Shown: piece after piece, positions 17,102 to 26,382 of the stretch | How positions within the stretch are numbered: position 1 is the first letter of the stretch | How the letters are laid out: each line of letters starts with the position of its first letter | Origin: Burkholderiales bacterium | Lineage (GTDB): Bacteria; Pseudomonadota; Gammaproteobacteria; Burkholderiales; SG8-39 | NCBI GenBank assembly: GCA_027493935.1 | Contig: JAOSJV010000001.1 | Location: forward strand, 434,001-498,000 | Direction of reading: 5' to 3' | DNA length: 64,000 nucleotides | Notes under the pieces: generated by a model | What the model was told of the DNA's origin: nothing | Databases searched by the model: none | The model's input: only the letters and a program-made list of their open reading frames with translations | Position numbers and translations under genes: made by a program

Positions 17102-18679
17102 CTAATCAGCTTGCGAGAAGATTACCGCTGTAATGGAATGGGGCGCGAGTGTGACGCGCAGTTTCCCGTCTCGCGATAGTTCTTTAATTCCTAAGGTCCT
17201 TTTCGGAACTATATTGAATGGCTTCTCGTTGCTGTTGCGTTCCTCCGGACTAGTACCCGTCACCACGGACATATCGAAGGTAAGACGCCGTGTGGAAAAC
17301 CCTTTGAGCGTGATAACGGCCATCTCAGCGATCGGAGCGCGATTCACTGCCAAGACACTGAACCGACGCTTTGCTCCGTCGCGCGTTAATACGGCACGAA
17401 CGTCGTATCCCCCGCGATAGCCGCTTAGATTCTGGGATCTCACTTCAGTACGGACAATCTCGGGCAGAGCCGCCTCGCGCAAGACTCGCATCGCCCAGTA
17501 GACGACATTCGGATAGACGAGATCGCTCATTGTGTCATGGTAGAAAAGCTGCCACGGACCTCTAGCACCCAAACCGTGCCAGTTCGCGGCCACAACGTGG
17601 CTACTCTGCATAAGCATCAAGAGAAAATCCGCGGTCGATTCCGCGCCGCCTAAGTTGCCGGTTTGGGCCCAGTTGCCTTCCCATCGACCCACGAGAGGCC
17701 GGCTAGGCCACTTGGCGTGTTCTGTGATGAATATCGGTATTGGTGGGCCCGGTGACTCGTCGCGAGGTCGTATGTCTTCGATGATCTCGTGCATAAGGTT
17801 TTGCACACGAGGGACGGAAATACCATCATAGTAAGGATGAAATGCGTATCCATCCACAATCTTTGCTAGTTGCCTTGCAACTACGCGATTGAATTCAAGC
17901 TCCGGCGTTGCTAGATTGCGCGCTCTCAACTCCCATGGAGCGGATTTGGTTTGTGCGATTAGGAAAATGTTAGGATTGTTCTGCTTCATTGCCATTCCGA
18001 CTTCCCTTGCACGTGCTGAATACTGCGCAGCGCTTATCGCGTGCCTGCCTCGGTCGAGTTCATTTCCGAGTTCCCAGAGGAGTACGGGACACGCCAAACT
18101 CGTTGTGCACGGGCGACGCCATTCCCGTTCACCAGTACCCTCTCGTGCGCTTGCATAGGCTACCCAACTCGCTGCGTAGCTCGCGACCTCCTTGTCACTC
18201 CAAGCACGACCGTTGCCTCCAACCAGGTTTATCGTAATGAGCGGCACTCCGCCGACTTCTTTTACAAAATGAATAAACTCATCGAACCCGAAGAGCGGCA
18301 AAGCTTCACGGCCGTACTCGTCACGCTGAGGGCGTCTTGAGGACTGCGGACCAATGCTCTCGTCCCAGAAGAAGTGGTTCGATGGGGTGCCTCCGGGATA
18401 TCGGTAAACGGCACCGCGAAACGGTTGAAGATATTCGATTACTTCTGGTCGCGGAGTACCATGGCGCGTGTATCCAATCTGAAAATTCGCCCAAACAACG
18501 TTGAAACCAAACAGCGCGGGCAACTCCTCCCTTCGAGTGGTTTTCTCAAAGTCAGCGAGAATCTCAACTGTCGAGCCAGCGTGACAAATAGCAGCCCAGG
18601 TCATAACCCAAGCAAGCATCACAAGATGCTCTGCAAGCGTCCGCCACGAGTGGCGCGTAGATAGCAGGGGGTGGGTCAC
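17102..18679 (-). CDS. Secreted glycoside hydrolase (GH-A clan, GH39/GH51/GH79-like)
   Basis: 525 residues from GTG 18679, preceded by GGAGGAG at 4-nt spacing; this start removes an overlap with the polymerase gene. A signal peptide (LAEHLVMLAWVMTWAAICHA) is followed by a TIM-barrel catalytic domain. GAVYRYPGGTPSNHFFWD is the substrate-cleft start, VLLWELGNELDRG holds the acid/base glutamate of the NE pair, and IPIFITEHAKWPSRP the likely nucleophile. A C-terminal beta-domain ends KLRVTLAPHSITAVIF, as in arabinofuranosidase-type enzymes. Located in the EPS operon and exported, it may trim or edit the polysaccharide. Exact family and substrate are not certain. Confidence 0.82.
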   Translation of the reverse strand: MTHPLLSTRHSWRTLAEHLVMLAWVMTWAAICHAGSTVEILADFEKTTRREELPALFGFNVVWANFQIGYTRHGTPRPEVIEYLQPFRGAVYRYPGGTPSNHFFWDESIGPQSSRRPQRDEYGREALPLFGFDEFIHFVKEVGGVPLITINLVGGNGRAWSDKEVASYAASWVAYASAREGTGEREWRRPCTTSLACPVLLWELGNELDRGRHAISAAQYSARAREVGMAMKQNNPNIFLIAQTKSAPWELRARNLATPELEFNRVVARQLAKIVDGYAFHPYYDGISVPRVQNLMHEIIEDIRPRDESPGPPIPIFITEHAKWPSRPLVGRWEGNWAQTGNLGGAESTADFLLMLMQSSHVVAANWHGLGARGPWQLFYHDTMSDLVYPNVVYWAMRVLREAALPEIVRTEVRSQNLSGYRGGYDVRAVLTRDGAKRRFSVLAVNRAPIAEMAVITLKGFSTRRLTFDMSVVTGTSPEERNSNEKPFNIVPKRTLGIKELSRDGKLRVTLAPHSITAVIFSQAD

Positions 18680-18713
18680 TTTGCTCCTCCGCAGATCCGT
18701 AACCCGTCCTTGT

Positions 18714-20231
18714 CTAGGAAGCGTCATTTCCTCCTGGGCGTGTGTGCGCAACTCCGAAGAATAATGTCATGAGGAGGACGAGCCCTGGGTCCTGGTAGGC
18801 CGGTGAAGTAAAAGATAGAAGAAACGCAAAGGAGGAGCCGGCGAAGGACATCAGCCAATACTGCCGCTGTGTGCGACTTTGTTTGAATAGTGCCTTCTTG
18901 AGTGGGTAGAAGATCAAGAACAGAGATATCGCGCCCATCAACGAGAGTCCAATCCACCCCGTTTCCGCCAAGATATTTGGCCAGTATGTATCCATCATGT
19001 ATTTCTCTCGCTCGACGAACCACGAGTACCGCCCGAATCCTCTTTCGAAGTGCAGCGAGTCGTCGAAGCGTGTTGCTCCAGCTCCCCCGAATGTGCCTAG
19101 CCCGCTCCCCAGCGGAACCCGGGAGTTTGCAATGTCCTTCGCATGAAGGTACATCACGGGCCGAGGATGCGTGATCGCCGTGTAACCCAAGATGCCCCAG
19201 GAAATTGCCTCTCGTTCAAGGTTGCGTTGAACGGGTGGTAACAGAAACGTGGTCGTTAGACCCGCCGCAATGAGGATGGCAGCGATTAGGCTATGTGTTG
19301 GAGTGCGACCACGCTCAACAATATAGACAGCGAAGCATATTGCAATAATGCTAAGAATTTCTTGCCGCTCGGTCGAAGCGAGAGTTAGCAGGAAATAGAC
19401 AAGGCTGACCGTGTAAAAGACGAAGCGTCTCTCGACGCAAGCGCGACAAAACGCAATGATGGCCATCATTCCGGAGAATGCAGCAAAAAACGACGGGTGC
19501 TGAAATGTCGCCATGCCTCTGGAGGGAAACACTTCTAGGGGATCGGGACCGGGGTGAGCCGGACCGAAGTAGCTAAAGTACGTCGAAGGCTCGAGCCATT
19601 GCCAAGCGAGAGCCGTGGCCATGGGCAACCAAAGCCATTGCACGCAACACCAAAAGATCGTCTCCGTCCGCCTAGTCCAGGCGACGTAGAAACCGAGTAG
19701 CAGAAGGAAGTAGAACTTCAGATTCGTGGCGAACTGGTAGGCGCCTGGCATGATCTGAGAGCGTCCAAAGACGCTGCTCATCAATGAAATGACTAAGAAC
19801 AATCCAAGTAACGCGCCTAAGGCACGCATGGACTTAGAACGTCGCAAGACCGCTATTCCTTCCGACAGCAGCAGTGGCGCTGCGGCGATCAATAACAGCT
19901 CCAGGACGAAATACAACCGTACCCCGGTGAACTTATGGATCACGGGCAAGACCAAGACGAGGACAAACAATGCCCAGAAGAGTGAGTCGCGCACCCCAAG
20001 CCTGCGCGAATCAAGAATCACCGCATAGATTGGTACTAGGCAACTCGCTGCGGCTAAAGCGACTGCTAGAGCGCCTAATCCGGCGCCTGTCGCTGCTCCA
20101 ATCAGGCTTGCAGCCACAAACGCACTGGCTGTCAAGAAAGCGAGACGCCCGCGCGACCTAAGCGGTGAATAGCCGCTTGCTTCTGCAGACTGTAAATACA
20201 TATCTAGTTTCGGTGGGTCCCGAACGAGCAT
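18714..20231 (-). CDS. Polysaccharide polymerase / O-antigen ligase-like membrane protein
   Basis: 505 residues with about 11-12 hydrophobic segments. A large periplasmic loop in the second half contains HPSFFAAFSGMMAI, LTLASTERQEILS and GSGLGTFGGAGATRFD, the Wzy_C/O-antigen ligase signature with a G-x-G-x-G-type segment. It ends with ILAETGWIGLSLMGAISLFL. It probably joins lipid-linked repeat units into long chains on the periplasmic face of the inner membrane. Two starts are possible, ATG 20231 or ATG 20201; neither has a clear ribosome site. Low GC. The glycoside hydrolase gene follows after 34 bp. Confidence 0.85.
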   Translation of the reverse strand: MLVRDPPKLDMYLQSAEASGYSPLRSRGRLAFLTASAFVAASLIGAATGAGLGALAVALAAASCLVPIYAVILDSRRLGVRDSLFWALFVLVLVLPVIHKFTGVRLYFVLELLLIAAAPLLLSEGIAVLRRSKSMRALGALLGLFLVISLMSSVFGRSQIMPGAYQFATNLKFYFLLLLGFYVAWTRRTETIFWCCVQWLWLPMATALAWQWLEPSTYFSYFGPAHPGPDPLEVFPSRGMATFQHPSFFAAFSGMMAIIAFCRACVERRFVFYTVSLVYFLLTLASTERQEILSIIAICFAVYIVERGRTPTHSLIAAILIAAGLTTTFLLPPVQRNLEREAISWGILGYTAITHPRPVMYLHAKDIANSRVPLGSGLGTFGGAGATRFDDSLHFERGFGRYSWFVEREKYMMDTYWPNILAETGWIGLSLMGAISLFLIFYPLKKALFKQSRTQRQYWLMSFAGSSFAFLLSFTSPAYQDPGLVLLMTLFFGVAHTRPGGNDAS

Positions 20232-20333
20232 TGCCGGCGCTTCTTACAGAAAGCTTGCTTGCTGCAGTCTCACCGCTTAGGGCTCGCGGGACTTTAGCCT
20301 CTATGGAGGCATGCGGTGGAATTTCCGCGGTTT

Positions 20334-21856
20334 TCAGACATGGAAAAGCTCGCGTCCTAGGAGGTAGTTCATGCTCTGGCGCTCGGCAGGGGCGAAAGGG
20401 GAAAGCAGCCATGCCACGACCAGAAAAGTCAGGCCGGCGCCCGCGCCGAGCACCAGCAGATCCAGCCACAATGATGCTGTGCGCGGTACCAGCCCGGCCG
20501 CTATCGCACCGGCTGCCGCCGCCATGCCGAGCCGAGCAAGTCCCGCGTGATCGGGGCGGTATCCGCCCCCGCTCAGTCCGGAGATGACGACGAGGGCAAA
20601 GAGAAGATGCCCCGCGCCGAGCGCGGCTACCCCGGCCCATGGGCCGGCGCCGGAATAAAGCAGCCAGAACATGATCGGTAGGGTGAAAAGCCCTACCGCG
20701 GCACCCAGGATGCACAATCGTGCGCGGCCGGCCGTTACGGCCACGGTCTCCAGCAGTTGCCGCTGGCTGAAGGGCACCAGCGCCAGCATGAAAGCAAAGA
20801 AGAGTAGGCCCGTGCGCGCGAAATTGCCACCCGAGAGCAATGAAATTAGGGCTTCGCCACCCGCGACCGAAAAACTCACCACGGGCATGAGTACGAACAG
20901 GCTCAACTTGCCAGCCAAGTTGGCGTTGCGGGAAAGCTCCGCCATGCCGCCGCCGCCCACGTAGCTGGCCACCAGCTTGGGGCGGACTAGACTGAAAAGT
21001 AACGTGGCAGGCAGGTAGCGCGCCGCCTGTGCGTAGAGGCTGTGGAGGAAGCCGAACACCGCCGCCGTCTCAACACCTGCGAAGCGTTGCAGCAGGAGCA
21101 GGAAGACCTGCGGGCCGTAGGCCAAAGTGAGCAGATGACCGCCATACATGGGCAGCGCCACGCGCCAGAGTTCGCGCGGGGCGGGTGCCTTCCAACCCAC
21201 CCTAGCCGACGGTGCAGGTAGTGCGCGCACATGTTTCGTCAGGCCGGCCAGCGCAACCAGCGCCGCGAGCAGGCTAGCTGCGAGCTCGGCAGCGAGCACG
21301 GTGCTCAATCCTACTTCTCCGAGCACGACCAACAGACCGAGCGAACAGAGGAACAGCGCTTGGCGTAGCACTAGGCTCGCGCGTATTTTGCCGTGTTGCA
21401 GGAGCGGGCCGAGCAGTCCTTCGCACAAGAAGCGCCAACAACCTTCGGCGAAGACCAGTCCCGCCCACGCGAGCCCGGCGGCGGACGGCACGGCGATCCC
21501 CAACGTGGGCAGCACGGAGTCGAAAGTGAGCCCCCCAGCACGGCGAGGGCGAGTAACATGCCCGCCTGCCAGTGCAGCAACCGCCGGACGAGACCGCGGA
21601 TGACTGGCGGCGCGGCATGCAGGCGCGCTTCGGGTAGGTACCGCGCGGCCGCCCAGGGCAGGCCCAGGCCGCTCAAGGCGTAGAGGAGCTCTGCCGCCGC
21701 GAGCAGACTGACATACGCGCCGTACTCGGCCACCGGCAGCAGTCGCACCAGCCAGAGCAGGATGGTGAAGGTAAGCAGCCCCGAGACGGCCTTGCCAGTC
21801 AGGAACTGCCAGGCACTGCGCCGCAGGGCAGCGGCGGAATAGGGGTGGGCGCTCAC
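20334..21856 (-). pseudogene. Oligosaccharide flippase (Wzx/MOP family), one frameshift
   Basis: GTG 21856 overlaps the previous stop as GTGA, indicating translational coupling. The first frame, AALRRSAWQFLTGKAVSGLL and VRLLPVAEYGAYVSLLAAAE, is the classic start of a MOP flippase. It breaks in a run of six G near 21520; the other frame then continues TFDSVLPTLGIAVPSAAGLA and VALPMYGGHLLTLAYGPQVF to 20334. Rejoined, about 507 residues and 12-14 membrane helices, normal for Wzx. It would move the lipid-linked repeat unit across the inner membrane. GC rises back to high here, so the low-GC segment ends near 20.3 kb. The homopolymer position suggests a sequencing error. Confidence 0.8.
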
Positions 21857-22413
21857 GCTTGAGGGTGCGCCTCCCGGCGCGCTAGCCCGGCCGCGTGTCC
21901 CAGCAGCACGTAAGGCGCGATCTGGAAGATCACCGCTTCGATCAAGGCGCAGCGAGCTGCAGTAGACGAGATAGGAAGTAAGTAGCGGCAGCGCGGCCCG
22001 GATGGTCGCCGCGTCGGGACGTATCCAAGCCAAACCAAAAACGGCATGCCGCGGACGCTGCGGGGATGTGTCGCAACCACGAACAACACTTGCAGGAAGA
22101 CGACGAATCCGAGTATAGGGACGCCCCATACGGCGCTGCTCGCCAGTCCTGCCGTGAAGATGGGGATCACGCCAGCTAGCAGCGGGCCGAGGCCCAGAAC
22201 GGCCAAAATCTTCCAGACGGGACAAGCGAAAAGGGGTGAACCGAAAAGCGCGCCTGCAGAAAGCCCGGCGAGGACGAGATCGGCCGTCGGGGCGATAGCG
22301 CCGAAGAACGCTGTGACGATTGCGAAGAGAAATACGAAAACGGGTCGGGCAAGCGCACGGCGCCCGGTCCGCGCAACCGGCGGGGCGAACGGAGCGGGCG
22401 CCGGCAACGCCAT
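21853..22413 (-). CDS. Short membrane protein, possibly a truncated or frameshifted polymerase
   Basis: The ATG lies one base after the epsI stop and the stop overlaps the flippase start (GTGA), so it is embedded in the operon. As read, 186 residues with four to five hydrophobic segments (ALARPVFVFLFAIVTAFFGA, WGVPILGFVVFLQVLFVVA, LIEAVIFQIAPYVLLGHAAG). Between about 21930 and 22030 another frame reads WIRPDAATIRAALPLLTSYL, a more protein-like segment, suggesting two compensating indels. The N-terminal half resembles the first helices of O-antigen ligase-type proteins and the C-terminal half their last helix. An internally deleted polymerase is one reading; a small membrane protein of its own is another. 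Confidence 0.5.
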   Translation of the reverse strand: MALPAPAPFAPPVARTGRRALARPVFVFLFAIVTAFFGAIAPTADLVLAGLSAGALFGSPLFACPVWKILAVLGLGPLLAGVIPIFTAGLASSAVWGVPILGFVVFLQVLFVVATHPRSVRGMPFLVWLGYVPTRRPSGPRCRYLLPISSTAARCALIEAVIFQIAPYVLLGHAAGLARREAHPQA

Positions 22414-22414
22414 A

Positions 22415-23119
22415 TCAGTTCCGGAGCCGCGCTCGCCTATCCGCGGCTCCGTAAAGGCGAGCTCTCGCATCCTCGCCGAGCGCCGTATAGAGGTCCCTTG
22501 CGAACGCCTGCTGCAGTCCGTACGCGGCCTCATGATCGGCAGCGATGCTGGAGACGCGGAAGAGCAGACCGTCGGGCACCTTCCCCTCGATGCCGTAGGC
22601 GATCTGGGCGAGCTTTCGGTCGAGCCCGCCCGTGACGGTGCGCTCGCCGACGGTGATCCAGTACGTGATGGGTTCGATGCGGCTCTGATGCTGTGCCACC
22701 AGCCGCTTCACGGGGATACGCGCGAGGCCGAGATCGACCTGTCCCTTTTCCCGTCTTAGGACTTGAAATCCCTGCGCGGGGTAGCAGACTTCCGGCAGAT
22801 GAACCTGCATGCTGTCGCTCTGATCGCCGCCGTAGGCGATCGACAGCATGATGCGCTCGCCGCGGCGGTTGACGTAGGTGCGTGCGAGCACCTGGTTGTA
22901 GATCTGATCCAGCTTGGCCTGAACGTCCGGGCTGACTGTGATCGGGACGATGGACGTGTCGATCTTCCAGGTTCCGAATTCCTTGGGGACGAGGGTTTCG
23001 AGGTCGATCCGCCCCTGCTGCTCACTGAGCACGATCCGGGGTGTCAATGCGTAGGCTGCCCACGCGGCTGCGAGCATCGCCACGCCGACGGCCCAGCTCT
23101 TCGATTGCGAAAGCCTCAT
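22415..23119 (-). CDS. epsI: EpsI family exosortase-associated protein
   Basis: 234 residues. The start overlaps the exosortase stop as ATGA (translational coupling). One N-terminal hydrophobic anchor (WAVGVAMLAAAWAAYALTP) precedes a periplasmic EpsI domain: LVPKEFGTWKIDTS, DQIYNQVLARTYVNRRGERI, MLSIAYGGDQSDSMQVHLPE, and VCYPAQGF with the conserved cysteine, then PITYWITVGE. EpsI is nearly always next to, or fused with, an exosortase in EPS loci; its biochemical role is not established, though it is required for EPS formation in Methylobacillus. Here it directly follows the exosortase in the order epsD-E-F-G-exosortase-I known from that genus. Confidence 0.93.
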   Translation of the reverse strand: MRLSQSKSWAVGVAMLAAAWAAYALTPRIVLSEQQGRIDLETLVPKEFGTWKIDTSIVPITVSPDVQAKLDQIYNQVLARTYVNRRGERIMLSIAYGGDQSDSMQVHLPEVCYPAQGFQVLRREKGQVDLGLARIPVKRLVAQHQSRIEPITYWITVGERTVTGGLDRKLAQIAYGIEGKVPDGLLFRVSSIAADHEAAYGLQQAFARDLYTALGEDARARLYGAADRRARLRN

Positions 23120-24005
23120 GCGCGTCGCCCCGCCGTCCGCAGCGCCGGGAACAGCCCCAGAACCGCGTCGAGCACGAAGAGCAGCACGAGGGCGATCACG
23201 AACAGGATCATGCCCGCAAACCCGTGCAGGAAACCCTGTCCCGCCGCGTCGCCGAAGTGGTAGGTGACCAGCACCAGGATCATCACCCGGATGACGTTGG
23301 CGGCGAAGGCGATGGGCAAGATGGCGCCGAGCAGTATCGCGTTGCGCCAGCGGCTTTGATACTGCATCAGATAGAGGTAGAGGCCGCCGAGGGCCGAGAG
23401 GGAGTACATGGAATTGAGGCCCGAGCAGGCGTCGGCCACCAGCAGCTGGTAAGGGCCCACGCTTAGAACCACGCCGGTGCGCGCGACAGGGTAGCCGGTC
23501 CAATACAGCAGGTTCTCGGCGATCAGCGACACGTTCTGCTTGAGCGGGCCGGTGATCGCGTCGACGATCACGCCGGGCAGCGGCACCATGAAGACCAGAA
23601 ATAACAGCGGGAACCACAAGGCCTTTACGGATTGCCGGGCCGCGGAGCTGCAGCAGTGCGCCGGTCAGCACCGGGATCTGCGATCCCACCTCGAACATCA
23701 CGATGTCCTGCGAGCGTCCGAGGACGTAGAGCAGCAGACCGAGGACGAGGAGCGCCCAGCCCGCGACCGGGGGCGCTGCGCTCGGATTCGGCGAGGAGGG
23801 CGGCGCGCTTCTGGTAGAGGAGCCAGATGGTGACCGCGAGGATGATCGGGCCGTGGCCGTTTTCCTCGGTTTGCCAGAGGCCGTGCGCGAGGTCCCAGTA
23901 GGTCGGGAGGTAGAGGACGGCGAGGCCGAGGAGGACGGGAGTCCACGCGAGCCAGCCAGTGCGGTCGGCAGCTTGCTGTTTCGCCTGAGGGAGAATCGCC
24001 GACAT
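23116..24005 (-). pseudogene. Exosortase (EpsH type, probably XrtB), two apparent frameshifts
   Basis: Eight or so membrane helices spread over three frames. The N-terminus GWLAWTPVLLGLAVLYLPTY, YWDLAHGLW, ENGHGPIILAVTIWLLYQKR is followed, after an extra C in a CCCCC run near 23770, by GWALLVLGLLLYVLGRSQD. After an extra A near 23620 comes ALWFPLLFLVFMVPLPGVIV. The catalytic triad is complete: Cys in VADACSGLNSMYSLSALGG, Arg in FAANVIRVMILVLVTYHFG, His in GFLHGFAGMILFV. Rejoined, about 295 residues. It is a membrane transpeptidase-like protease that processes PEP-CTERM proteins. XrtB type is inferred from the epsD-E-F-G-I-L neighbours. Indels in homopolymers suggest sequencing error. Confidence 0.85.
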
Positions 24006-24055
24006 GCTGGGAGAGGCTGGATCCGGGTCCGGGGTTTCGCGGCGACGACGAGAAT

Positions 24056-24940
24056 CTAGTGGTCGTTGAGTACGGCACCCACCACCTGCGCCGAGGCGGC
24101 GGCGAGCGACGCGACGAGGGCGCGCGCCTCGGCGGCGCGGGTGACGTTGCGGCGGGTGACGAGCAGCGCCCCCTCGGCGGCGGCCGCGATGCTCTGGAAG
24201 TCCGCGCCGAGCTCGCCCGCCGGCGTGTCGAGGATGATCACGTCGTACTGCTGGCTGAGCCCGCCGAGCAGCGCCTCGAAGCCCGGGCGCGCGAGGAGCT
24301 CCTGCGGGTTGGGCGGCGTGGTGCCCGCCGGCATGACCGAGAGGCCGAGCAGGCCGCGGATGCGGTGGATGCAGTTCTCGTCGCCGCGCCGGGCGAGCAG
24401 CTGCGACAGCCCCAGGCGGTCGGGCACGCGGAAGATGTCGTGCTGGCGCGGGCTGCGCAGGTCGGCGTCGACGAGCAGCGTGCGCTCGCCGAGCTGCGAG
24501 AACACCACCGCGAGGTTGGCGGCGAGGTAGCTGCGGCCGTCGCCGCGCCCGGGGCTCACCACCGCGAGCATCGAGTGGCGCGGCTCGGCCTCGATCCAGC
24601 GCAGCATGAGCTGCGTGCGCAACGCGCGCAGCGCCTCGACCGCGGGCGAGAAGGGCGCGTAGGCCGCGATCACCTCGCGGCTGATGACGTCGTCCTCGGG
24701 CGCGAGGTACGGGTAGTCGAACTGGCGCGCGAGCGCACGCTGCACGTCGGCGGGGGTGACCAGGCCGAGCTTGATCGCGGCGTCGCCGAAGCGCAGGTTC
24801 TCCTCGCGCGCGAAGCGGATCACCGCCTCGGCGTCGGCCGGGCTCAGGCGGCGGCTGTCGACGAGCAGCGCGCCGATCGTGCGGTCGCGCTTGAGCGGCT
24901 GCCCCTGCCGCTGGTCCGGCCGCGGCCGCCCCGGGCTCAT
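24056..24940 (-). CDS. epsG: Chain-length-determinant tyrosine kinase EpsG
   Basis: 294 residues. ATG 24940 overlaps the presumed epsF stop (ATGA). The N-terminal part (TIGALLVDSRRLSPADAEAV, FGDAAIKLGLVTPADVQRAL) is the GSPII_E-N-like domain seen in EpsG. The C-terminal BY-kinase/ParA domain has a modified Walker A in VVSPGRGDGRSYLAANLAVV, Walker A' in LLVDADLRSPRQHDIF, and Walker B in YDVIILDTPAGELG. It probably autophosphorylates and, with EpsF, controls EPS chain length. The usual C-terminal Tyr cluster is absent. A paralogue (53914-54860) lies in the second EPS locus. Confidence 0.92.
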   Translation of the reverse strand: MSPGRPRPDQRQGQPLKRDRTIGALLVDSRRLSPADAEAVIRFAREENLRFGDAAIKLGLVTPADVQRALARQFDYPYLAPEDDVISREVIAAYAPFSPAVEALRALRTQLMLRWIEAEPRHSMLAVVSPGRGDGRSYLAANLAVVFSQLGERTLLVDADLRSPRQHDIFRVPDRLGLSQLLARRGDENCIHRIRGLLGLSVMPAGTTPPNPQELLARPGFEALLGGLSQQYDVIILDTPAGELGADFQSIAAAAEGALLVTRRNVTRAAEARALVASLAAASAQVVGAVLNDH

Positions 24941-26381
24941 GTCCACGGCGCCGCGGGCCTCAGGCGGCGCGCTCCGGGCGGTGCGGAGCAGGCGCGTGGC
25001 GAGCGCGCGCGGGACGCGCGCGTGCGGCAGCGTCGCCAGCAGCGGCACCTGGAGCGCGCCGGTGACGTCGGCGTCGGCGCGCACGCGCTGGTCGAGCATC
25101 TCCATCAGCAGCGCGACGCCCACGCCGAGCAGCCCGCCGAGGAAGACGGCGAGCCGCGATGTTGAGCGGCCACTTCGGGAACGAGGGCTCGATCGGCTCG
25201 ACCGCCGGCGAGAGCACCGCGATGTTGGTCTGCGTCGCCTGGCTCTCGAGGCTGGTCTGCGTGTAGCGCTGGGTGGTGGCGTCGAACGCGCGCTGCGCGT
25301 TCTCGGCCTCGCGCATCAGCGCGGCGAGCTCGTCGCGCTCCTTCTTGAGCGCGAGCACGCGCGTCTTCTGCGTGCCGACCTGCGAGCGCAGCTCGGCCTC
25401 GCGGCGCTGCGCGATGCGCATGTTGTTGCCGAGGCTCGCCACCACGTCGGCCATCGCCCCGGAGATCTTCTGGCGCGTGCTCTGCACCTCGGCCGCGGCG
25501 GCCCGGTACTGCGGGTGGTTGGTGCCGTAGCGGATCGACAGGTCCTGCAACTGGCCTTCCTTGCGCGTGAGCTCGGCCTTGAGCGACTGCACCAGCGTGT
25601 TGCCGACCACCTCCCGGGAACCGAGTCGGGCGCCACGCCGCGCGCCTGCGCCTCGGCCGCCAGGCGCTGGCGCGACTCGGCGTCGGCGGTCTGCGCGATG
25701 GCCTGCGAGAGCTGCGCGTTGTACTGCTCGAGCCGCGCGTTCTCGGTGTCGAGCCGCTCGTCGAGCGAGACGATGCCCTTCTGCTGCTGGTAGGCCGCGA
25801 GCTTGGCCGCCGAGCCCTCGACCTCGGTGCGCAGCACCTGGTGCGCGCTCGCTGAACCACTTCGCGCTCTGGCGCGCCGGCTCCACCCTGAGCTCCAGGT
25901 TGGTCTCGATGTAGGCCTGCGCGAAGGCGTTCGCCACCGCCGCGGCGAACTGCGGGTCGGTGCCCGAGAAGCCGATGTGCACCACGCTCGACTCGCGCGC
26001 CGGCTTGACGTCGAGCTTCTTCAGCAGCAGGTCGGCCAGCCACACCTTGAGCGAGCCGCGCCCGCCGGTGTCGTCGCGCCACTCCTGCCTCGCGACCTCG
26101 CTGCGGTCGAGCCCGAGCCGCTCCACCACCTTGAGCGCCACGTTGCGGCTCTGGATCACGTCGACCTGCGTGGCGAGGTAGCCGGGCAGCATCTGCGCCG
26201 GCAGCAGCAGCCCGGTGATCGGGTCGGGGCCCTTGGAGTCGACCAGCACCGCGGCCGAGGCGCTCCAGCGCGCCGGCAGCAGCGCGCTCACCACGACGGT
26301 GGTGCCCACGGTGACCGCGAGCACCAGCAGCGCGACCCACCTGCGCGCCTTGAGGATGGTGAGGAACTGGCTGAAGCTCAT
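24937..26381 (-). pseudogene. epsF: Chain length determinant protein EpsF (Wzz family), about three frameshifts
   Basis: ATG 26381 opens MSFSQFLTILKARRWVALL, the Wzz N-terminal helix, then ARWSASAAVLVDSKGPDPIT and AAVANAFAQAYIETNLELR. Near 25845 the frame changes to LRTEVEGSAAKLAAYQQQKG, IVSLDERLDTENARLEQYN, near 25620 back to VQSLKAELTRKEGQLQDLSI, RYGTNHPQYRAAAAEV, and near 25160 again to the C-terminal helix and LLMEMLDQRVRADADVTG, which ends in the frame giving an ATGA overlap with epsG. Rejoined, about 480 residues, matching the intact paralogue at 52480-53910 throughout. It would be an inner-membrane co-polymerase setting EPS chain length. Confidence 0.82.
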
Positions 26382-26382
26382 C

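Noticed and set aside
24056..25123. An EpsF-EpsG fusion protein, because the EpsF C-terminus and the kinase share an open frame
   Set aside because: The other frame gives a TGA overlapping the kinase ATG (ATGA), as expected for separate genes, and the paralogous pair at 52480-54860 is separate; the apparent fusion follows from indels in epsF.
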